64,000 nt of DNA from positions 38,240,488-38,304,487 of the forward strand of contig OZ024882.1 in the NCBI GenBank assembly GCA_964017185.1, read 5' to 3'. This DNA comes from Rugalucina vietnamica. Taxonomy: Eukaryota; Mollusca; Bivalvia; Lucinida; Lucinidae. Below are positions 56,679 to 64,000 of the stretch, one piece after another. Below the pieces are notes generated by a model that did no database searches, was not told where the DNA came from, and saw nothing but the letters and a program-made list of their open reading frames with translations. A program made the translations under genes and the position numbers. Numbering within the stretch: the first letter of the stretch is position 1; each line of letters begins with the position of its first letter.

Positions 56679-57000
56679 TTCCTGTGAATCAACTGAATTC
56701 CGTATATATCGAAATGCATACTGTCACGGTAAATAAAAGTCGATGGTCTTAGCGTATTATACGTAGGTCTTACTGTATTTTTCTGTACATTATAAACCTT
56801 AATAAGCTCACAGTAATATTTTAAGTTTGTCTTAGAGTATTCTGAGATATCTTAAAAGTTTTACATTTCCTGTAACTAGCCTAATTAGCATTATGACTGC
56901 CCTCCCCGCTGCCCCCGTCCACATCAAGTTTATCTGCCGAAGTTTGGAAAATACCCGCATAATATAGAAAACACATGTTTATTTATACACCATCATGATA
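55201..57000. repeat. Kappa composite, first copy
   Basis: Several blocks recur in 61840-63640 in a similar order: GGCACAATATGAT with GATCATTATG (55270; 61870; 63520), AATAAAAGTCGATGGTCT after a (TTTA)n tract (56735; 62838), and AATATTTTAAGTTTGTCT (56815; 63355). The (TTTA)n tract is 56626-56680; a C run of about 20 is at 56540-56559. No gene recognised. Confidence 0.6.
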
Positions 57001-57990
57001 ATAAGAAGCAATACCAGCCACTGCAACTTGCAAGTTTAGTTTCGCATTTATGCCTGAAATGCATTCCCTTCTCGTTAGAACAATGTATGTTCATTCTACA
57101 AGAGGCAGGACAACATTTTACGTCGCATCAATTTGTCCAAACAAGGACGAAAAAGAAAGGAAAGAATGAAGAAAAAGGACAGAAAGGGCAGAATATACGA
57201 AAGAAAGATAATTTACGAAGTAAAAATCAAGTTTATAGGTCAATGTCAACCGTTACGCCTTCATGAAGGCGATTCCTTTATTTTCACACACAAATATTTG
57301 ATAGTATGCAAAATGTGTCAGACAATGCACAGGTTTACAAATTAATCGCATTATTAGGTTGAGTTTTGACATGGGCAGCGATTGAATATTCACACCTTTC
57401 TTGACGATGTTGTTTTAAAGTGAAATATTGGAACCGTCTGATGTTGTTTTTGCGTTTCAGTGACACTAAAAACGGTGTTGAAAATATTTCATGACATTAC
57501 AACAGTCACACATTAGCGTATAACCCAAACGCGCGCCGGGCGTATGAAAAATCTCAACACGCTGAAGACTTTGGACGTATAAAAATTAATTTGTTCCTTT
57601 AACTCGCTTTAGCAGTCACACATATGCGCGTGACTCAACTGGGACAATTTACCTCAGTCAGCTAAGGGACGTTACCAAGGCGTTACCTGGAAAATTACCT
57701 GTGCAGATCAAATTTCGATTGTTTCCCATAGATTGCGATGTGCGCGATGTCCTATTTTGACACCTGAGGGACAATTACCTGTGTTTTACAGGTAACTTGT
57801 GGCTAAGGCCTGGGATAGATTTATGCAATTTGAGTTATATGAAATTGAAAGAAAAATAGCCCATCATAGTAATAGTAATAAGAAATGGATGTTTCAAGGG
57901 TTCTGACCAGATTAGACGTATTCCGTCTGTGCAGTCAAAAATGCATCATGAAAACATGTCGATGTAATGAATACTCCCTAAAATCCCAAA
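57001..57990. other. Unrecognised sequence
   Basis: No repeat match in the window. The frame at 57133-57345 is Lys/Arg-rich at its start and has no recognised domain. CGCGCGCC occurs at 57531. Confidence 0.5.
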
Positions 57991-58145
57991 ATTATTTAGT
58001 TAAAGTGGGGTATACAGGGTAACCTATTTTTTCATATTTTTGCTCCAAAGCGGTTCTAACGTGTATCCTTATTCCATGTTTCGAGCAAAAATATGAAACA
58101 TATCAAATATTTCCAGTGAAATGTTTCTATCATTACCGCTGAAAA
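57991..58145 (+). repeat. Lambda repeat, second copy
   Basis: GGGGTATACAGGG, then TCATATTTTTGCTC and its near-complement GAGCAAAAATATGA at about 58085. Related to 50990-51130 and 62206-62345. Confidence 0.6.
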
Positions 58146-59367
58146 AATAGAGGATATTTGCTTTTTTTCGGTGAATACCAAATATATTTTTTCTCGTGAG
58201 TTGAAAACATCAGAATTTTTATGTTTTCAACTCACGAGATAAAATATATTTGGTATTCACCGAAAACAAAAGCAAATTTTCTTTTTATTTTATACAATAC
58301 ACAGGCATTTTCCAATTCACAAGGCAGGCGGTGAAAATGCAAAAAACAAAAAATTTTGAAAACATAAGTAATTTTGGTACCACATTGTTCCTTACGTTCT
58401 AACTAAGAAAATGAATACCCATACTTTATGTTTTCGTGCATAAATAACGGAGTTATAGGCGTTTGAATCTCTGAAGTGAGACTTAAGGCAGGTACACACT
58501 CAGAGATTCGTCTCATGAAATTAATCTCTGAGATTTTTGTAACATGAAACACTGCTGTACACACACTGATACAAATCTCATGATACACCTCCTACCTGTT
58601 AATTTTTCTCCCGCCAAAATGATTCTATTGTGTATAAATAGTACCAAGGTCAATCAATATGCTGGTATTTTCCCGCCTTCTGTCAAAATGGTGCTTACAG
58701 AAGAAGATGAAGTTATCATTGCATTATGTTTATAAATTATTATGGCTGTTGCCATGCAAAACTTGGAAGGACGACAGGTGATGCGAAGTTCCACAGGTTT
58801 TCTTCTTCGCGCCATAATTCTATTAGTTTTTCAATATCTGTGTTTGAAAAAACGTTGTCTGCCATGCTTTATGTGTGAAGGAAAGGGATTGTTCTGTGTT
58901 TACACCTGATAATGTTATTTCGTCTGCATGAGTTTATCTTCCAGCATCAGTAGGTCAACAGGTAACATTCCTTCCAGGAAATGCAGTGTTCTGATTGGCT
59001 AATACACTAATACAAATCTTAGCAAATAGAGCAGTGTCCTAAACCAAATACAGTTTCATGAAACTCGAAAAAGTTTCATGATACATGTATTAGGGGTGTA
59101 CACACTATAAGATTTGTATCAGATACAAAAATCTTTAAGATTAATCTCTGAGTGTGTACCGAGCTTTATCTAATGACGTCAAGTAAATGGAAACGTCAGA
59201 AGTAATCCAAAAAATCTGACGTCATTACAGTGAAGATATAGGCTGATATCAGTCACTAGTGACTTTTGATATCAGTGAGATTTGATATCAGTGAAATTTC
59301 ATATCAATGAAAATACCAATTTTATCAAGTTTTGATATACATTGGTTTTCACTGTCAAGTATAAAAC
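58146..59367 (+). mobile_element. Beta MITE, copy 9, with Harbinger-like insertion
   Basis: Beta runs from AATAGAGGATATTTGC through a hairpin that has lost its GC apex to GTGAGACTTA, is interrupted at 58486-59165, and resumes at TATCTAATGACGTCAAG to end with the alpha module. TGACGTCA at 59174 and 59217. Confidence 0.85.
58486..59165 (+). mobile_element. PIF/Harbinger-like non-autonomous element
   Basis: TTA target duplication (58483-58485, 59166-59168). Inverted ends AGGCAGGTACACACTCAGAG and the complement of AGCTCGGTACACACTCAGAG. The empty site GAGACTTATCTAATG is in beta copy 3 at 15585-15600. GGTACACAC-type ends and a TTA target are characteristic of PIF/Harbinger. A short ATG frame (58687, MVLTEEDEVIIALCL then stop) may be the relic of a coding exon. 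Confidence 0.8.
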
Positions 59368-59858
59368 GAATCTCTATATTTTCGCAATGGGTAAACTATA
59401 TTTGAATTCTTGAAATTAGAAAAGATAATTATTTTTCATAAAATTTACCACGCATGTGCATGCTCCTTAGAATTGCAGGAGCGGACTTTGCTGTCGGTCT
59501 GTGTGCTTTTTGGTAATTAAAATACAGTAGAAGGGAGCTCCATATCGAGCGGTCCTGGGTTCGAAACCCTCATGGGGCACTGTGTTTTGTCCTTGAGCAC
59601 GACGCATTAATTCCCTAGAGTAACGTTGTGTGCATGAGAAGAAAGAAAGAAAACAAAACATGATGCAATCCTGCAATTTATTTTTTATGATCAGGCACGA
59701 ATCGCACAATAGAGGTTCAAATTGCCTGCGGGGATTCAGTGTGCAGGCTAATCTTAAGAGTTCAGAGAGTGAATAGGGACCGGTCCGATGGCCTATTGTC
59801 GTTAATTTTAGTTGTGAATTGTCACTTGACAAAACTGAAGCGTCTATCACCTCGATGC
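59368..59858. other. Sequence with a possible SINE scrap
   Basis: GTCCTGGGTTCGAAACCCTC at 59551 looks like a Pol III B box, followed by GTGTTTTGTCCTTGAGCACG, a phrase resembling SINE central domains. No A box or clear ends found. The minus-strand 127-codon frame crossing it is not convincing as a gene. Confidence 0.4.
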
Positions 59859-59867
59859 AGTTATTGA

Positions 59868-60879
59868 CACAGGCGCTCGACGACTGGACTCATTTTTTTT
59901 TTTTTTTTGCATTTTCACCCGTTTGGAGACCCTTACGATATGTTCATGCAATTATTATACCTTTAAAACCTTTTCTATCAATCCTCAATCAACCCTCGTC
60001 TATGGGCTACTATATAGACAAGGTCGGAAACGCGGTGTCCTAGTTTAATTGGGGTCATGGGATTCCCCGCATCTCAAACTCATACTTCACCCTTTACCGT
60101 TATTTCAATGCTGGCTGTCAACACATGAGTGTCTTTGTAAAAGGTGTCGCCCATTGCCTTCATTCAAAATAAGCACAACCGCCCGTAAAAACTAACAATT
60201 AAAGCATTCTACAGAATTGGAGGACATCCCGAATGAAATCGGCAATCTAGCCTAGACATTACTATAAATACACTGGTCACACGACGTGTTACGCCAGCGC
60301 GTGATATGTGTTACTTTGGTTTTCATAGGTTGCTTGATTTAATATCCAGTCAAAACACTTTGTGATCTAGTGTCATGGTAACAATGCAATACAATTATCC
60401 AGTAGGATTGATTCTTTCATACGATATTTACAGTGACTTTCCACTGATTTCTAGAAACGAAAGATCACCATACAAAAACATTCGGGATCCCATCCAAGTA
60501 GACAGGTGGTTGTATAAAATAAAAGTTTACGGGCGACTATGCTTATTTTTGACAAAGGCAATGGGTGAGACCTTTTACAAAGTCGCTCATAAGTAGACAC
60601 TCAGCATTGAAATAACGGTAAAGGGTGAAGTACGAGTTTGAGATGCGGGGAATCCCATGACCCCAGTTAAACTAGGACACCGCGTTTCCGACCTTGTCTA
60701 TATAGTAGCCCATAGACGAGGGTTGATTGAGGATTGATAGAAAAGCTTTTAAAGGTAAAATAATTGCATGAACATATCGTAAGGGTCTCAAAACGGGTGA
60801 AAATGCAAAAAAAAAAAAAAAAAAAAATGCAAAAAAAAAAAAAAAAAAAAAAAATGAGTCCAGTCGTCGAGCGCCTGTG
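59868..60879 (+). mobile_element. 1-kb TIR element with 8-bp target duplication
   Basis: Long inverted arms (about 59868-60170 and 60556-60879) starting CACAGGCGCTCGACGACTGG. GTTATTGA follows the same rule on both sides (59860-59867, 60880-60887), giving an 8-bp duplication that could be read as up to 11 bp. Eight-base duplications fit hAT-like elements, but the ends are not the standard hAT CAGRG type. Both arms contain a homopolymer that has changed length. The middle (60375-60596) holds a 73-codon frame with no known domain. Confidence 0.75.
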
Positions 60880-61260
60880 GTTATTGACACATATGTTGAT
60901 TTGCACAAACACAGTCTCATGTCTTAAAATGAATTGGAATTTGGACGCATTATTTTTCAGACTAAAAACTGTTTGTAATAAAAAAAAAAATCTATTTTTG
61001 TAGGGGCAAATTAGCTTCCTTCGTTTTGCTTTGTTATATTGCCAATAATATGTATGTACGTGTTTATGGAGCAGATATGGTGTGCAGGCTGATCGAAACA
61101 TGTTTTCTTATCCATATACTCAGATCTATATCCAAAGTCTTGGGTGCATCTAGTTTCTGTACTTGCGTAGAATATATAATGTTGGGCCTAGTCCTCTTTC
61201 ACAGCGATTTTTTTTTTTCTACATGTAGCTCTAAATAGATAATTTATTTTACGAAGAAAA
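60880..61260. other. Unrecognised sequence
   Basis: Nothing recognised beyond T and A runs at 60978-60990 and 61206-61217. Confidence 0.45.
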
Positions 61261-61261
61261 A

Positions 61262-61718
61262 CATACGCGAGTGCCGGATACGCGAGTGAGGCGAGTGCCG
61301 GATACGGTTGTAATACGTCCGAGACACGCTAAGTACGCGCTACAGGCGCGCATCGAAAATTCAACGCGTGTTTCACACACGCTTGGGGCACGCTACTGAA
61401 GCAACATCTCATAAATTCGGAACGCGCTTGTAACGTACACTGACATGCCTCAAACGCACAGCAAACGCGTTCAGAGTGTACTCAACGCGCCTGTAACGCG
61501 CGTGGAATGTATTCGAGACGTATAAGTCACACGCCCGAGACAAGCCGAGCTTCTATAAAAAATTTTGAGCATGTTATTTTTTTTTTTTTATTTTATTTTT
61601 TTTTAGTCCAAACATGCGCGAAACGCGCAGAGACTTTTAGCGACGTACAGCGACGCGCACCGGACGTACACCAAGTGTACCCAACGCGTTTGTAGCGAGT
61701 TTTGGACGTGAATCTATA
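61262..61718. repeat. CG-rich degenerate ACGCG repeat
   Basis: A dozen or more ACGCG words (for example CAACGCGCCTGTAACGCGCG near 61482) are scattered at spacings of about 12-30 bp, with companion words GAGACACGC and GACGTACA. A T-rich run (61576-61606) interrupts it. The composition differs sharply from the AT-rich surroundings. It is probably an old minisatellite; a CpG-island-like regulatory region is the alternative. Confidence 0.6.
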
Positions 61719-62507
61719 TCAATCTATAATTCCATAAAGCACCACTGTGAAATTTAACAATTATATACTTCCTCACACATATACATATATTTACTTTATG
61801 GCATCACCTGAATCTGGCAATCTGTTGTCATGCGTGTCTTATGTCTGAAGTCAAAGATCAAACGAATTCGGCACAATATGATCGTTTGATCATTATGAAC
61901 TGCAACTGCAGTGATTTACTTGAAATCGCCATAAACCACTCAATAGTTACCATATTGTCTCAGTTCCAGCCATGTCACAAAAAAAAACAACAACTGAAAA
62001 AGCCGACGACCGAGAAAAGGGCATACATTCAATACGGCTTATCCAGGAGTGTTTATACCTGTTCTGATCAGAGTCTTCCATTGCGAGGCGATTATTGTTT
62101 ATTATATAACAAAAACACGCCATGCAATATACAGAGATTGTTTTTTTTTTTTTTCAAAAGCAAAAATTGAAAACATTGGAAAATGTTTGACTTTTTTTTT
62201 AAACATTTCCACTCAAAACATTCTTCGTCGTGGGTACATGTTTGAACCGCCTCGGCGATTTTGGATCAAAAATAACAAAATTATGTATACCCCTGCAAAC
62301 CCCAGTTTTTTCTATATAAAAGTGAGATATAAGGGGGTATACGTTACTTGGACATGTTTTCCTGATGGCCGGGTGAGTCATGCGAGAAAGTCATATATTA
62401 ATTGATTCTGTGGCCGATTTATCAAACGTCGTGTACACTCATACAATTTTATGATCTTCGAAAATGGGGAGATTGTGCATGCTTTGAGACTATTGTCATG
62501 CGTTTTA

Positions 62508-62549
<42 letters not shown>

Positions 62550-62757
62550 CGATCAATAACATGGTTATCAAACTCATAGATGCACAAAAATACTTTTCAG
62601 AATTAATTGACTTTGAAGAAAATTTACAAAATACAAGTAGGTAGTTAGAACTGTTGGCTACTTACTATATGTGATGCTGACAGCGTCCCTTAAATTTTGG
62701 CGTTCGTCTGTTGAAATAATTATATGAGTATAATCGGTGGCAGCCATATTTATCTAT

Positions 62758-62804
<47 letters not shown>

Positions 62805-63045
62805 TTCTCTTGAAATCCATATACATTGAAATGCGTAAATAAAAGTCGATGGTCTGAGTGTATGTTAAGATGGATAATTCGTAGCCGAATGATTCGAGAA
62901 ATATGACAGGTAACATCGAAATGTATTTTTCTTTATTAAGATTAATACGTTTAACTCACTTGCCTGCATTTTAAATCAACAACAGAATTCTTTCATCGCA
63001 CAGCCATTTTATTTTCGTCCATCGATTAAAAGTTATACCATGGTT
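61719..63045. repeat. Kappa and lambda repeats, second region
   Basis: 61840-61985 is nearly identical to 63495-63640. 62206-62345 is a lambda copy. 62748-62862 is a (TTTA)n tract plus kappa block. A T run of about 39 is at 62511-62549. The palindrome GATCAAACGA...TCGTTTGATC at 61857-61898 is part of the kappa unit. No gene recognised. Confidence 0.6.
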
Positions 63046-63286
63046 TAAGGATTGACTGAGCGGTTAAGAGTGCTGTTTCTTAATCACTCGATCATCTCAC
63101 CGCTGTGTCTGGTGTGGGTTCGAGCCCCGCACTGGCCATATGTGAGACAAGCCAAGATCTGCTTGCAGGTGTTCCAGGTGGTTTTTTCTCGGGGTTCTCC
63201 CATTTTCGCCCACCTACTGATTGGCCCGTCTAATATGAGCTTGAATAATCTTGAAAGGGACGTAAAACTGAATAAGAATAAGAATC
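63046..63286 (+). mobile_element. tRNA-SINE, diverged full-length copy
   Basis: A box ACTGAGCGGTTAAGAG, B box GTGGGTTCGAGCCCC, body TGTGAGACAAGCC, GAAAGGGACGTAAAACTGAA tail and AATAAG repeats. It differs from the 50116 copy at many positions and includes a small insertion before the B box, so it is older or from another subfamily. Confidence 0.88.
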
Positions 63287-63329
63287 TATAAATATTTTGC
63301 TTATTGTCTGTAGTACAAATTGTAGTACA

Positions 63330-63731
63330 CTAAAAACTTAACTAAGCTCACGATAATATTTTAAGTTTGTCTGAGAGTATTCTCAGATATTAACTTTTAC
63401 ATTTCCTGTAACTACCTGGATATTAACAAGTGGCCGATTATTCGGTACATGCATAAGCAATTTTGTAGCTATCCGTAAGCATTTACGTGTCGTATGTCTG
63501 AAGTCGAAGATCAAACGAATCGACACAATATGATCGTTTGATCATTATGAACTGCAACTGCAGTGATTTACTTGAAATCGCCATAAACCACTCAATAGAT
63601 ACCATATTGTCTCAGTTCCAGCCATGTCACAAAAAAGACAATGCATCAGAAAACGGCATACATTCAATACGGTTTATCCAGGAAGACCGCATACTTATTC
63701 TGAACAAAGCCTCCCGTGTGCTTATTTAATA
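63330..63731 (+). repeat. Kappa blocks, third region
   Basis: 63333-63420 matches 56795-56880, and 63495-63640 matches 61840-61985. The end of this block is cut by the third copy of the 6-kb element. Confidence 0.65.
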
Positions 63732-64000
63732 TAGTCCATGTCGAATGGGAATCTCGTGCGATTTTTTTGACGATTTATGACGACCTATATAAAACTTATC
63801 TTTGGGGTGTATGGATAACATTAAACCTGTTCGTCGCACTTACATCCGCGCCAGTCGATTTATGACGTCATCAATATGGCGGCTATCTGCATATATATGA
63901 ATTATTCGTATTTCCATCAAAATCAATTGAAAACATCTCAGTATTACTTATTTTTCAAAGGAAATGTATGAAATGCATCTGTTTATACACACAATAGACG
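63732..64000 (+). mobile_element. 6-kb foldback/TIR element, copy C (cut by window end)
   Basis: Starts TAGTCCATGTCGAATGGG and by eye is identical to 3983-4251 and to the complement of 23451-23719 over all 269 bases available. TGACGTCA at 63863-63870. The orientation is that of copy A. Its left flank (TTTAATA) does not match those of A or B. Confidence 0.85.

Noticed and set aside
59467-59850. 127-codon minus-strand protein
   Set aside because: It crosses a tRNA-like B box and a SINE-like domain; the GFEPRTARYGAP-like peptide is a typical translation of such sequence.

Overview
The window is eukaryotic and almost pure repeat. It is AT-rich, has no operon-like gene packing, and no host protein-coding gene could be recognised on either strand. 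Reverse-transcriptase LINE fragments, tRNA-headed SINEs ending in a GGGACGTAAAAC-type tail, a Penelope-like GIY-YIG fragment, TTAGGG-type repeats and AGCTCACCTGAG-bounded repeats together point to a marine invertebrate. A bivalve mollusc is my best guess; this is inference from repeat style, and I cannot name a genus.

Layout. 1-3982: nested hairpin MITEs, then unrecognised sequence. 3983-10019 (copy A) and 17696-23719 (copy B): two nearly identical 6-kb terminal-inverted-repeat elements in opposite orientation. Each carries the same 1,888-bp 5'-truncated LINE insertion. A third copy starts at 63732 and runs off the window. 10020-17695: unrecognised sequence, a TTTCGGCAATG minisatellite, and stacks of hairpin MITEs with a Penelope-like fragment. 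24300-30500: an inverted-repeat composite, with R repeats at both ends, ~180-bp modular arrays, and two related coding-looking segments. 30500-38730: more MITEs, a compound microsatellite, AGCTCACCTGAG elements, a 2-kb transposon with TTA target duplication, a mariner-like end, and a 247-bp tandem duplication. 38735-44535: GGGGCCAAGATA palindromes and long inverted arms, with an inverted counterpart of the 24-29 kb composite in the middle. 44770-50810: a MITE, modular arrays, SINEs, an LINE RT fragment and a palindromic repeat pair. 51160-52260: telomere-like TTAGGG tracts inside GTCGAC-rich palindromes. 52263-53350: a duplicate of 31670-33070. 53430-54000: an A-tract minisatellite. 54000-64000: mostly unrecognised sequence, with a Harbinger-like insertion, a 1-kb TIR element with an 8-bp target duplication, a CG-rich ACGCG stretch, and SINEs.

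There is no gene pathway. What ties the window together is a set of transposon families that share design features: GC-rich apical hairpins, TA targets, TATAG-type ends, and perfect TGACGTCA (CRE-type) palindromes. I counted about 34 of these palindromes by eye, where about one would be expected by chance, and nearly all lie inside mobile elements. Two MITE families also carry a CRE-containing promoter-like block, an ATG with a short open exon, and a consensus splice donor. Several insertions can be ordered in time because an empty site for the same sequence exists elsewhere in the window.
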